In this document: one piece after another, positions 30,726-41,209 of the stretch
How the letters are laid out: each line of letters opens with the position of its first letter
How positions within the stretch are numbered: the stretch's first letter is position 1
NCBI GenBank assembly: GCA_026182355.1
Contig: JAPFBL010000576.1
Location: 1 to 64,000, forward strand
Origin: Hermatobates lingyangjiaoensis
Lineage: Eukaryota; Arthropoda; Insecta; Hemiptera; Hermatobatidae
Length of the DNA: 64,000 bases
Direction: 5' to 3'
Position numbers and translations under genes: made by a program
Notes under the pieces: generated by a model
What the model was told of the DNA's origin: nothing
Seen by the model: only the letters and a program-made list of their open reading frames with translations
The model's database searches: none

Positions 30726-31994
30726 AAAGTGACAAAAAGTAACAGGCAGATATCTAATAAATCTCCTCTTCTAAATAAAAAGTGAATATGGTGTCGTTAC
30801 TTTTTAGTAGCACTCTTAGTGAGTAAAACAGGAACCTTCCTATTGTCCTGAAAAGTCAACAGATCAATTTTTTACTCATTTAATTAATTTTACTGGAATT
30901 TATAATTTTTTTACTACGAAATAATCTCTTTTGATTGCTCATAAACATTTGAATTATAAATAAACATTTATGTTTTTTTAGAATATTAATAAGAGATTGT
31001 AATTACGGGGATTAAGCTGAGTGTGAGTAATTTTTGCTTTTGTTTTTGCCAAAATAATCATCAAGGGAATGATGAATGACTGCCTCAGATGTGACGTGTC
31101 TACCTCATTACCGTCCCTTACCGTCCTATTTCTAATTATGACTGATGAATCCTCATACACAATTCACACTTCCTTTCCCTTCTGTCTTTCTCTCTTTTCA
31201 ACATTTCCAATTTTTTTTTTCTTTCAAGTTTTTTTTCCCCTCAGAAAACTAAAAAACAAAAAAAGAACCACTTCTCGAAATGAAAGAAGCATTAAAAATA
31301 CAGAAATATAAGTGATAATAACGCAACTTCATAAATATTTAGGGAGTAATTTCATAATTTCTCTGTTGTTTAAGCCGACAGTAATTATAATACAGATAAA
31401 ATTTAAGTCGGAAAATAGCTAACATATTTATGAGATGTAGGCTGAAAAATATAAGCACAGATTTCAATTTAATCAATAATCTGAAACAACAAATATGTTA
31501 ATTAGGATCTCAAAAACTAATAACAGTTTTGAAATATTTATTGCATATTTAATTATAATGCCAAATAATTAATAATAATGAAATGAAATACATTAATTGA
31601 TATATCTCGTTTCCTACCTATATTCGACATCATAAACCCCAATTATTCCGTGTTCATAAAAATAATTGTTTGCGTCATTCCTCACTGTCTTGTATGATGA
31701 CAACGTGTAACAGACTAAATAGCAGTGTAGATAATAAAGAAATTGCGATATAAAAACATTTAAAAATATAATTAAGCCTCTTGTATAGAGTCTGTTATAA
31801 ATCATAATGGTTAGAATTTTCTAATATATCAACGGCTCAATCTTGTTTGGTTTAGTTTATTATTATAAATATATGGTGTTCATTACTTTATTATTATTAT
31901 ACAGTAATCAATATTAACATAGTAAAAGATAGAGTTTGTAATTTAATAAGATTTTGACTGCATGTAAATGAATAAATACATAAAAAATGTATAA
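30726..31994. other. No gene seen; possible island at 31020-31200
   Basis: Positions about 31020-31200 are less AT-rich (ATCAAGGGAATGATGAATGA, CTCAGATGTGACGTGTC) and end in a CT-rich stretch. The frame at 31069-31311 has no domain. The remainder is AT-rich. Confidence 0.45.
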
Positions 31995-32313
31995 TAGGTT
32001 AGGTTAGGATGCAGTGGCAGTCCAACAAGGGAACACACGTAGGCCGAGCATTGGCCCCTTGTGATACCACACAATGAAGATTGATTCTACTGTGGGAGTC
32101 CTAAATTTTACCTAACTCAAGTGTATTTAGAGTAGGGATCTTTAACGAGTACCTGACATCGTACAGGCTCGGGACCGACAGTTTTAACGTCCTGCTCCGA
32201 TGGACGACGTGTTCAGATTTATTCACCTCCCACGTGAATAAATCAAGGGCCAGGTGGGGATCGAACCCCGGTCCTATCAGTTCAGAGGCAAGCACATAAC
32301 CACTGAACTAACC
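31995..32313 (-). mobile_element. tRNA-derived SINE, tail type 2, full length
   Basis: Near-complete minus-strand copy. Head in reverse: GTTAGTTCAGTGGTTATGTG (A box), then GGGGTTCGATCCCC (perfect B box) at about 32259-32272. The body has GTGAATAAATCTGAACACG and CGGTCCCGAGCC. The tail ends GGACTGCCACTGCATCCTAA then CCTAACCT, that is two to three TTAGG-type units on the plus strand. This copy is the best reference for the family, about 310 bp. Confidence 0.9.
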
Positions 32314-32389
32314 ACAGTTAGAAATATTGAATTCTGTAAGTGTTCTCTTTATTCTTTTTTCTGTGCCGTGCTTTGTGTAATTTAAAGTG

Positions 32390-32421
<32 letters not shown>

Positions 32422-33684
32422 GAAATTGTTTGCCTAATTATTTCTTAATCAATTTCTTGGATATATTTTCCAAATATCTTATTCGTCCTTTAAATTTACT
32501 AGGAACAAGTTAACAAAGAACTCTTCCCCAAATATACGAATATATATATATATATATATAATTTTTTTAAATATCAAAAACTATGTAATTTACTTTCATT
32601 TTTATTATTAATACATTTAAAAAGAATAGAAACATAAAAATGGATTCATAATGATGTTAATACAAGAAAAGGTTTACTGGCAGAGTTTTCAAGAAAAGTA
32701 TCCCTGTAGAAGTAACTTGAAATAATTGAAGCAATATAACACTCCACTCTTTCTCTTAAACTGAACATTTGCCCTCCAATAAGATAATGTCAGGGATTTG
32801 TCAGCAAGGCTTCACTGAAATTCTACTCAGAGAAGAACGCTTTGTGTTTTCCAAATCCTTTGGTTTACTCTAAATACTTTACATTTATTAAACAGAGATA
32901 GTCTTAATCTAAGAAGGAATGTTTAGCTGTTGTTTTATTTATTCAATATATTTTAATCTGATATTTTAAATGATGATATTTAGGGTTACAAAATTTTATA
33001 GTTTAACTGATAATCTAGACAATTTCATTAGATAATAAATGTTTGTTAAAGCCTTAAACCATATTAAGTTTTTCTGTGTTTTTTGGGCATCAAGCTTGTT
33101 TTTTTTTTCATCCAGAGCACTTATTTGGCTGTTTTTCACTTCTGAGTGCCTTCTGCAACACAGGTACTCTTACAGTCACACATATATTTTTTTCTAGTTT
33201 TTATACATTTTTTCATTGTAAGATGCTCAAATTATCTTACTTTTGAAATGATATTATTATATTTAGTAAAAGCATTTCCTTCTGTTGATGTCAAATAAAC
33301 TTGAGATTTTTCAATCACTTCGACCATATGCAAAAATGTATTAAACTAAGCTTGTTAGATCTTAACAGCTTATGGTAAACACTATTAAGTAAACACTATT
33401 GAATTTTATGACTTTACATTTATGACAATTTTTACATTCTCTTTTTTTTATATAATTTATATTACCTGGTAACAGCTTTAACGTTTTTGGGCCAGGGTAT
33501 GTGCCTCAATGTTTTATATTTTTAACAGATAATTAAATGTTTTTGTGTGATTGTAATTTAACTTTTATTAAACTTTTTGGTTCAAGAATTAAAACAAATT
33601 ACATGCATATACCTTTACTTTTATATTATTTTTTTTTAATAAAATAATATTTATGTTAATTATAGATAAACATATTTAAAAACT
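32314..33684. other. No gene seen; TA tracts
   Basis: (TA)n at about 32390-32416, followed by GAAATGAAA as at the end of the 30.6 kb SINE, and (TA)n at 32541-32562. The rest is AT-rich with poly-T runs near 33098-33110 and 33440-33448. Confidence 0.6.
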
Positions 33685-33800
33685 TAAAGACACACGAATA
33701 ACAAAGAGATAGTAGGACTCACATTTAATATTTCGATCCTTTTAACAGTCGTCTTTAGGAAAGGAAGTTGAGCGAAGATTCACAAAAAAGATCACACAGA
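33685..33800 (-). mobile_element. Degraded family D end
   Basis: AAGACACACGAATAACAAAG, GGACTCACATTTAATATTTC, GATCCTTTTAACAGTCGTCT and TTAGGAAAGGAAG preserve the layout of an inverted D end. Reversed, the motif reads CTAAAGACGACTG...GATCGAAATATTA with weak pairing. Confidence 0.55.
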
Positions 33801-34104
33801 AAAGAAATTACTGTAACTCACACACAACAATTTGTGTACTTTCTATAATTTTTTTATGAAGGTTTTTAGGGTAGTTCTTAAAAATGGAGAGAACCATAGA
33901 CTGATTGAATGGTGATTTAACAATCTCTGTGTTGCTAACAATATCAATTTAAATACTAAAAAAAATATTTCAATATACCAAAAATAATATATTTATATAG
34001 GAATTATATAGTTAGACAAAACAATGTACTAAAAGTTTAAATTCATATTAAAGAACAAAAAAAACTAGGTTTAGTTTTGTAGAGTTGTTATGCGTGATAG
34101 TTTT

Positions 34105-34320
34105 ATGTTTTATTTAAAGAAAAGGGTGAAAGGGCGAGTTGAGTGCATTGTTATAAGAGGGAGGGAGATTGAACACGCGTGTGCCTGCATCTAATGCGCC
34201 TGAGTCAAGATAATAGGGTGCCCCTCTGGCAGATGGGGAAACAAGTGCCTTGGTGTGTGAACACCAGTGACCTCAACTCACAAAGAACCCACTCTCTCTC
34301 TCTCTCTCTGGGTACTGGCC
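34105..34320. other. Balanced-composition island, candidate conserved element
   Basis: Non-repetitive stretch (GATTGAACACGCGTGTGCC, CATCTAATGCGCCTGAGTC, GATAATAGGGTGCCCCTC, GGCAGATGGGGAAACAAG) followed by (CT)n at 34291-34309. It includes a CACGCGTG palindrome. A 99-codon plus frame starts at 34179 but runs through the CT repeat and into a SINE, so it is not supported as a gene. Confidence 0.3.
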
Positions 34321-34436
34321 CATTCAAAGATCAACGTATTTGCCTATTTTATGAGGGGGAGGTGAAAACAAAATCGTCTTTTATTCCCAAAATATTACAA
34401 CATTATTTACACGTTAGCATCATTCAGTCAAATATA

Positions 34437-34738
34437 TTAGGTAGTTACCAGTGGCTGTCCCACAAGGGGACACACTAAGACAAATCACTGGCACTTTCTT
34501 ATGCTAAACAAAGAAGATTGGGAGTCCATATTTTTGCGTATTTAGAGATGGAATCTTTAACGAGTACCTGATATCACACTGGCTAAAGTAAAAATGGATT
34601 AATGTCCTCTCCAATGGACGGTATGCTCAGATTAATTCACCTTCGATAAAAAGAAATCGAAAGCCAGAATGAGTATTGAACATCGTACCTACCAGTTCAG
34701 AGGCGAGCACATTACCACTGAGCTAGACTGGCTCTCAG
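34437..34738 (-). mobile_element. tRNA-derived SINE, tail type 2, diverged
   Basis: In reverse: CTAGCTCAGTGGTAATGTGC (good A box), GGTACGATGTTCAATAC (decayed B box), body GGACATTAATCC and TATCAGGTACTCG, tail GTGTGTCCCCTTGTGGGACA. More diverged than the 32.0 kb copy, so older. Confidence 0.85.
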
Positions 34739-35289
34739 AAATATATTACGATCAAGATAATTCAAGAAAAATTGAAAATGAACATTAAAAGCAATTTTAC
34801 CACTAACCCACTGCATTTATCTTACTAATTTTATTTTTATTTACTTTCTAAACAAAATATTAAATATTACATTTGGGGCAAAATTTTGAAATCGAGTATT
34901 CAAAGGAAATAAACGTTAAATGCCACTGACTTAATGAAACAAGTTTGCATATTGGTCAGTCTGTGTGCGTGTTTGTGTATGGTGTGATTGCATGTGTATA
35001 AATAGAACATCTTAAAAAGAAAATTACAATCCAAAGTTATATATTTTAGTTCTTGCTATCTTTATGCAAATCGAACTTGGTACCAAAACTGTACTTTTGT
35101 TTCTAAAACAGGATTTCTTGTTATATATATAACAAGGTATCATTATTATTTGAAAATAAGTAAATCAAGATTTTATTTATGAAATCAAAAAAATATGTTT
35201 AATGCGTTTATTAAAAAAATTAAAAAAAATATAAGATTGTAAAATAAATTAATTTCAAAATAAATGAGTCGCATAAAAATGAACGTATA
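34739..35289. other. No gene seen
   Basis: AT-rich. A small TTATATATATAACAAG hairpin lies at about 35131-35146. No other feature. Confidence 0.6.
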
Positions 35290-35384
35290 AACTACCGTAA
35301 GAAATCAAAAGAAAGACTAAGATCTTCAACTCAAAACAGCGGTCATTGTTAGCAACAAACGCCAAACTGATACATTATCAGTTT

Positions 35385-35415
<31 letters not shown>
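35290..35415 (-). mobile_element. Degraded family B end and (TA)n
   Basis: AAGAAATCAAAAGAAAGAC, TAAGATCTTCAACTCAAAAC, AGCGGTCATTGTTAGC is a decayed minus-strand family B arm. It is followed by CACACACATATA and (TA)n at 35394-35415, where the cluster of C elements begins. Confidence 0.55.
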
Positions 35416-35690
35416 TTACTTTTCGATGAAAATACGATCCAAAATGGACAAATACAGTTCAATGTACATAAAGATACATAGAGAAATTAAAAACACACAC
35501 TTACAGTCTCTAATTTTCGGCTGAACCGTCTTCAGGAGAGATAAGAGACCCAAACGTCTCTGTACCAGTGCGCTTGGTTTCCCTCTCTTATCTCACCTGA
35601 AGACGTTTCAACCGAAAGTTAGAGACTGTAAGTGTATATTTTTATTTTCTCTATGTTTCTTTATGTACATTGAACTATATATATATATAT
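35416..35690. mobile_element. Family C palindrome, first of two
   Basis: Begins TTACTTTTCGATGAAAATAC and carries an inverted family C arm (motif in reverse at about 35506-35536), a spacer (CCCAAACGTCTCTGTACCAG), then the plus arm: CTGAAGA, CGTTTCAACCG, AAAGTTAGAGACTGTAAGTG and TTTATGTACATTGAACT before (TA)n. The outer segment CGATCCAAAATGGACAAAT is present only on the left, so the right arm is shorter. Confidence 0.85.
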
Positions 35691-35696
35691 ATATAT

Positions 35697-35990
35697 TCAC
35701 TTTTTCGATGAAAATACGATCCAAAATGGACAAATACAGTTCAATGTATAGAAAGAAACATAGAGAAATTAAAAACACACACTTATGTCTCTAATTTTTG
35801 GTTGAAACGTCTTCAGGTGAGATAAGAGAGGGAAACCAAGCGCACTGGTACAGAGACGGTTGGAGACCGTCTGTACCAGTGCGCTTGGTTTCCCTCTCTT
35901 ATCTCTCCTTAAGATGTTTCAACCAAAAATTAGAGACTGTAAGCGTGTATTTTTAATTTCTCTACGTTTCTTTATGTACATTGAACTATA
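35697..35990. mobile_element. Family C palindrome, second of two
   Basis: Separated from the first only by (TA)n. Inverted arms meet at a central near-perfect palindrome (GAAACCAAGCGCACTGGTAC / GTACCAGTGCGCTTGGTTTC) around 35840-35900. The right motif reads CTTAAGATGTTTCAACCAAA, diverged from CTGAAGACGGTT, while the left arm in reverse keeps CTGAAGACGTTTCAACCAAA. It ends at (TA)n, 35988-36010. Confidence 0.85.
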
Positions 35991-36045
35991 TATATATATA
36001 TATATATATAACAGATTCAATAATATATCGACCGTTTGATAGAAT

Positions 36046-36167
36046 AGGTGTGTTCTCTAATCGGGGTTCGGTCAATTTTCCAGGATAAAAAATCAAACTC
36101 TCGTTGCGAACGTTAGTTTGATTTTTTATCCTGGAAAATTGACCGAACCCCGATTAGAGAACACACC

Positions 36168-36168
<1 letters not shown>
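36046..36168. repeat. Perfect 54-bp inverted repeat with 15-base loop
   Basis: 36046-36099 and 36115-36168 are exact reverse complements with no mismatch. The loop is CTCGTTGCGAACGTT. Arms start AGGTGTGTTCTCTAATCGGG. It lies between the (TA)n of the second C palindrome and a further (TA)n. I found no second copy in the window. The outer flank TATCGACCGTTTGATAG is not repeated on the right. Perfect arms imply very recent formation or correction by gene conversion. Confidence 0.95.
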
Positions 36169-36198
<30 letters not shown>

Positions 36199-36275
36199 TA
36201 AATAATAAATATAATAATAATATATATATAATAATATATAATAATAATAATATATAATATAATAATATATAATAA
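36169..36275. repeat. TA/TAA-rich low-complexity tract
   Basis: About 100 bases of only A and T (TATATA and AATAATAATATA words). It joins the palindrome to the next family D element. Confidence 0.95.
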
Positions 36276-36489
36276 TGGCTCTTCATTTCCTTCCCTCCCT
36301 TCCCCCGCTTGGTGGTAAGTGGTGGGGTACTGGCTGCGGTTTCCGAGTTCAGTACCGCCCTGTCTTCCTGCGGGACTCTTCGCTCTTCGCTCTTCGCACC
36401 TCCTGATGACGACGATTGTCGAAATATCGATGTGAGTTATGTCTGTGTCTTTCTGTGTGTTTCCTTCGTTTTTTATTTTATTGTATATA

Positions 36490-36534
<45 letters not shown>

Positions 36535-36535
36535 C
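36276..36535 (+). mobile_element. Family D end with GC-richer body, then (TA)n
   Basis: Body (CCTTCCCTCCCTTCCCC, GTGGTAAGTGGTGGGGTACT, CCGCCCTGTCTTCCTGCGG) then CTGATGA at 36403-36409, stem CGAC/GTCG around GATT at 36410-36421, AAATATCGATGTGAGTT, and the end TTTCCTTCGTTTTTTATTTT with (TA)n at 36484-36531. The hairpin is fully paired. Confidence 0.85.
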
Positions 36536-36660
36536 CAACAAGGTTTCTCAATAAACACGTGATATAACAAATCAATGTTTAATCCACAATAAGAAAGGGA
36601 ACGATAAAGTAAAAACTTACAACCTTAACGAGTGGTCTTCGTAACAAGAGGAGAGAGAGT
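36536..36660 (-). mobile_element. Family B end, minus strand, diverged
   Basis: TTTCTCAATAAACACGTGAT, TTTAATCCACAATAAGAAAG and CTTACAACCTTAACGAGTGG, then TCTTCGTAAC match the order of a family B left arm. Reversed, the hairpin still pairs (GACCACTCGTTAAGG) but the CTGACGA box has changed. Confidence 0.65.
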
Positions 36661-36989
36661 TTGTGGGGGGGGGGATCGAGAGAGAAAAATCAGAGAAATG
36701 ACAGAGAAGGCATCAACAGCACCACACTACAGGAATTTAAATCATGACCTTACAACCACTAAGATACCAAGAATAGTAAGATCATATTTCATAATAATAT
36801 CTATTATAATATAAAACTCAAAATATTTATTTCCATAAAAAGTCTTAATTTCTTTTTGTGAAACTTCTTTAACAAAGAGGGGGTAAATTCAACACTTTAT
36901 ACTTTCAACTCTTCAAGTGAGGAGAAAAAAAAAGTCATAAAAAAAAAGAAGATAGTAGGTAAATCTTAATAAATAATGAAAATCATTTA
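36661..36989. other. No gene seen
   Basis: G-rich run near 36664-36674 then AT-rich DNA. Confidence 0.6.
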
Positions 36990-37260
36990 ATGCTGGCCAT
37001 TTGGCTAGGTCCCATGAAAGAGGGTTGAAAAGAAGTGTAATTAGAGAGAGCTGAAAGAGGAGAGGTCGTCCGTCGGGTGAAGGGATGGGGGCTCTGGGCT
37101 TGCGGGGGGCTAGGAAGCCAAGTTAGAGAGAAATGTTATAAATGATGCTTAGTTGTTGGCCTAATGCCCGATCCTCTATCTGAACCCATTAGTGGGGACC
37201 TGTACGGCTTCCTTTACCGTTTCCTACCTAAGTGATTGCCTGTTTCTGCAGGATTTTGCA
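36990..37260. other. Balanced-composition island, candidate conserved element
   Basis: Non-repetitive, G-rich then balanced: CTGGCCATTTGGCTAGGTCC, GGCTCTGGGCTTGCGGGG, GTTGTTGGCCTAATGCCCG, CATTAGTGGGGACCTGTACG. It contains homeodomain-like CATTAG and TAATTAG words. No frame is open across it. Regulatory role is inference. Confidence 0.3.
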
Positions 37261-37586
37261 CAAACACTAAGTACATTTTACTAACCAAACATCAAGTATC
37301 GAATCTCACTGTAATAAATATCATATTACTAGTATCTTAAAGAGAATACTCTTTGAAGGAGTTTTTACAGTTTTTGAAAAAAAAAATTCGTATAAGCTGT
37401 TTTTTTTTCAATACCATCAAAAACTAACTGAGGAAGAAAAATCAACAAAACTGAAAGGGATGTTTTACCATGTATTACTCATTGTGAAGCAACATCTTAA
37501 ATAATTTCAATATAATTTATTATTATTGAAATAAATAAAATTTTTCTCTTCAATGATCCACACAATGTAATTAATATAAATAATTT
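37261..37586. other. No gene seen
   Basis: AT-rich, with A and T runs near 37378-37408. Confidence 0.6.
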
Positions 37587-37650
37587 CAGTGGCGTAGAAA
37601 CATTTTTTGCCGCCCCGGGCAGTCGTAAGAATTTTAGCCCCTCTCCTTCA
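37587..37650 (+). mobile_element. hAT-like terminal sequence, second
   Basis: CAGTGGCGTAGAAACATTTT then TTGCCGCCCCGGGCAG: the same 11-base start as at 1801, followed by the GCCGCCCCGGGC block typical of hAT-type ends. No opposite end or transposase is found. Confidence 0.55.
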
Positions 37651-38309
37651 AAATTTCAGAAAATTTCTCAAAATATTTTCATGGAATAAAAATCAAGGAT
37701 CTAATTTTTAGACTGCTGTTATTAGTCCCTGACTTGCATCTTACTACAGCACTCATATACATATACAGTCACCATCAATGCAAACCAAAGATTTTCAAAA
37801 CAAAAATGTATAAAAATTGTTAAATTAAATTAATTGGTTATGCAAAAAATATAATAAATTTTCAAACCCATTAAAAAAATTCTTTTGAGAAATTTAAAAT
37901 AAATTTATTTTTAATTTGCAAAAATTAGAGTTGAATAATCCGTATAAAAACAGTATTATACACATAAAAAAACAGTTACGACTTAAAAACTCATTTTTGT
38001 GTTTTTAACAAAATTTGAGATTTGTTTTTAGCTTTTTATTATTTTAATTTTGTTTAATTTTTTATTTTTACCCCCTAAAAAAGCTGCCTCTTGGCACGTT
38101 AAATTTATTGGGTTGTGTTAAGTTAAACATTATAATCGTCGCAAAATTGTTTCAGTGACTTTTTAGTTGTTTGGTGACGTTTGGTTACCTTGCTTGTTTT
38201 TAGTTCAGTGTCACGTGTTTATTCGAACTAAACAGTTGTTACTGAAATCCACAAAGTGATTTATTTATAAAAAAATCTCTAATGTAATACCAAGTATTTC
38301 TCTCAATAA
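37651..38309. other. No gene seen
   Basis: AT-rich. AAACAGTTGTTACTGAAATC near 38230 recurs reversed near 38665 (ATTTCAGTAACAACTGTC), the outer arms of the family G foldback that follows. Confidence 0.55.
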
Positions 38310-38700
38310 CATATTCTCAAAATTTCTATTGTATTTTCTTATTTGTGACTTCTTGCTCTTTTTAAGATGAAAAAGGTTTTAAATAAGAACCGAAACGTTG
38401 ACAATGAAAGAATAATTTAAGCCTGAAGAACTAAAGTTTTATCAACATATATACATATTTTCATAAAAATATTAACCTTGAAGTAGGAACGAAAATAAAA
38501 TTTATCAGGATTTGGTCAATTCTTCAGGCTGAAATTAAACTCTCAATGCCGGCGTTTTGGTCTTTACTTAAAATTATTTTCATTGGTGGAAATATAAAAT
38601 TTTGAATCAGAAAAACTTAAGAATTACCTTAGACATTTTTTTAAGGACAAAAAAATTGAGAATTTCAGTAACAACTGTCTATTCAAACTAAACAGTTAGA
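38224..38700. mobile_element. Family G foldback element
   Basis: Outer arms carry ACAGTTGTTACTGAAAT at about 38232 and its reverse at about 38664. The plus motif near 38363-38402 reads TTTTTAAGATGAAAAAGGTT, TTAAATAAGAACCGAAACG, that is, AGATGA, a GGTTTT/AAGAACC hairpin and GAAACG. The minus copy is at about 38545-38590 (GCCGGCGTTTTGGTC). The spacer includes GCCTGAAGAACTAAAGTTTT and its inverse. Related copies lie at 17.0 and 53.6 kb. Confidence 0.65.
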
Positions 38701-38785
38701 ACTATTTGAATAAATGTGTGATACTATTTGTTATTTTAAGTTATTGTATGTAATAAGAGTAATATACAATAATAAGTATTATATA

Positions 38786-38820
38786 TTGACTCTTATTACC
38801 TGTATAGTAATAAGAGTCAA
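38786..38820. repeat. Perfect 14-bp hairpin
   Basis: TTGACTCTTATTAC and GTAATAAGAGTCAA are exact complements around a 7-base loop. AT-rich, no T run following, so not a classical terminator. Confidence 0.85.
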
Positions 38821-40375
38821 ATAATTGAAAAAAAAAATAGATTAAATCATTGAAAGTTTGCAGCCTCTATCAGTGGTTTAGTTCTATAAAGTATGAAATA
38901 TATATGGGTCATGTAGTTGGAGATGTCGATATAAGTGTTAATTTGAAATTAACAAAGTTTAGTATTAACATTAGAAATTTGAATTTAAAGTTTGGTGGTA
39001 TGAGAAATGCGACGATGTCTAGAGAAGGAAAGGCCAAAATTAATGACTTTAAGAAGAGGTTTAGAATAGGGCTAGTGAATAAGGGGAAATACGAGATGGG
39101 TTTTAGGAGAGGAAAACGGACAAACAGAAGGCAACACTGACTCAGGAATAGTGTGAGGGACATTTCTTGTGTTGGACGCCTAATTATCTGGGATGGTAGA
39201 GGGCAGGTTTTGCTTCCTGCCAAATGAATGGACCAGTCTATCCATTAGCCCTTCTTCTTATTATAATCTCAAGTGAATAATTAGATTTGGATGTTACCAA
39301 AAGAAAACAACCTAAAAACATATATATGTACTTAAAAGGAAATTATATCAAACAAAATATAAAAATAAATTTATTTTAATTGATCAAAAAAAAAGCAACT
39401 AAAAAAACAAATAAGAAACAACATTTCTGTAAAATTCCAATAAGAAATCTTAATTCTAATTCTTGAATTTTTATTCATCCCATTATAAACAATTTGTTTT
39501 TAGAAATTAATTGCAATTAAATTTAGAAAATTAAATTTTAGAAATTAAATTATAAACAAGGGCTATAATTTAATCTAAAAATAAGAAAAGAAGATTGCAA
39601 TTATAAATACCACTAATTATCACTTCAATAATTAGTAATAAATTAAAAATGAAAAAGAAAATAATTGTTATTTAAATAGAGATATTTAAAACAGTGTTAA
39701 AAAATAAAGATTGTTTTTTTTTCTCCAGCAGAGGAACTAGTAGAAAGGTGGATTTTTTGTTATTTTATTAATTTATAATTTACTGAATTTGAATTTTCTC
39801 ATTAAGTTTATCAGTTAAATCAAGTCAGATCTAATTTAACAGTTGTATTTATATGTTTCTGTCTTTTTCCTCCATCCGGATATTTAAATATACATACATC
39901 GTAACAATTTCATGCCTGTTTGAAATGTGCTGAGATTTATTAAAAAGTTAAGAAAAAAGTATGAATCCCTCCATTGCAAAAGAAAAAAAAATTCTTTGGA
40001 GTTCCAATAAAAATGAACTAAGTGTGTGATTAAGAAAAACTATTGATGAGAAAGAGGATACGGATTGAAGATGATTGTAGGTCTACTCATAAATGATGAT
40101 AGTAAATCAACACAAAATATTTGTCTAACCGGAGTTGTGTGACTAAAGAGATTTCAAAACGGAAGCTGAAGGCAATGACATAAAGCAAAGGGAAAAGATA
40201 AAAGAGGTACGAAAGTGAAGGAGATATATATAGCTCGATTGTGTCGTGTTTATATATAGGAAGAAGATAGGCTAATGACCTGACGTTTCGTTTTGTCACA
40301 TAGAAAACTAAACGACTCCTTGAATTATGATATTTTAAAACAGAATTTAAAAAGTGTTTGTTTTTATTGCTTAAA
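38821..40375. other. No supported gene; one weak ORF pair
   Basis: A 96-codon plus frame (38850-39140; basic C-terminus, GGMRNATMSREGKAK) and a 104-codon minus frame (38909-39223) overlap almost fully. At most one could be real. Neither has a recognisable domain, and I see no splice or promoter context. Elsewhere the sequence is AT-rich. Confidence 0.4.
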
Positions 40376-40660
40376 TCGATCTCCTAGCGTGGTATAACGT
40401 CAGCCGTTTACCGGCTTTTTATTTGATCGGTGATTCTACACATTCTACATTCAGAGTCCTAAATTTTGCCTTAATCAAGTGCATTTCGAGTAGGGATCTT
40501 TAACAGGCTCGGGACCGACAGCTTAACGTCCTCTCCGAGGGACGACGTATTCATTTTTATTCAACTCCCCTGTGAACAAACCGAGGGCCAGGTGGGGATC
40601 GAATCCCGGACTACCAGCCCAGAGCCGAGTACGTCAACCACTGAGCAAACTTGGCCCTCT
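40376..40660 (-). mobile_element. tRNA-derived SINE, tail type 1
   Basis: In reverse: GTTTGCTCAGTGGTTGACG (A box), GGGATTCGATCCCC (B box), body GTTCACAGGGGAGTTGAATA and GGACGTTAAGCTGTCGGTCC, then the type-1 tail: ATCACCGATCAAATAAAAAG, CCGGTAAACGGCTGACGTTA, ending ACGCTAGGAGATC. It lacks the GTACCTGACATC segment between the two body halves (internal deletion). Confidence 0.85.
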
Positions 40661-41209
40661 TATACAGTGTTACAAACTCAAACTTGAATCCCTAAAAAAT
40701 AAAACACACTTTTTTTATGGGCTTTGGGCTAAGTAGAAGAAATATTTGGTTCGGTCTACGACTCCCAAAAAAATCAATCTTTGGTTTCAGTTCATTTGAG
40801 AAATGACCTGCAAAACTATTTCTTATTATCATGGTTATTACTCTTATAAGGTTATCTAGAAATAACCTTTATACTTAGGCATGTTTTGTTACACAAATAT
40901 GTATTTAATCTCTTCTTTGCCATATTTGAATGATTAATTATCATGGATAAACGGGAAAATCGTTGGAAACAAATTTAAAGACCTATTAAAGAATTCTGAT
41001 AAAAAGAAAGAAAAAAATCGCTTCTTTAAGTCTGCACAGTAGTAAATTTATACATTTAATGAACTAGGAACAGCAATAAGCCTAGTTCACGAAATCCATC
41101 ATTAAACATAACATTATTGAATCTTATTTAATACAAAACTTGATAAACATCAGTGTTAGTTTGGTAAAGGATACCAGACATATTGTCACCTATTTTCTAA
41201 TTTTTTTGT
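40661..41209. other. No gene seen
   Basis: AT-rich sequence with no supported feature. Confidence 0.6.

Noticed and set aside
31995..32010. Telomere remnant (TTAGG units)
   Set aside because: Only two to three units, and they are the constant end of the SINE.
36126..36575. 149-codon minus frame
   Set aside because: Runs through (TA)n, a family D end and a palindrome; most residues are Ile-Tyr from TA repeats.
38850..39223. Overlapping 96-codon plus and 104-codon minus frames
   Set aside because: No recognisable domain and mutual overlap; not enough to call a gene, though it is one of the few non-repeat frames of this length.
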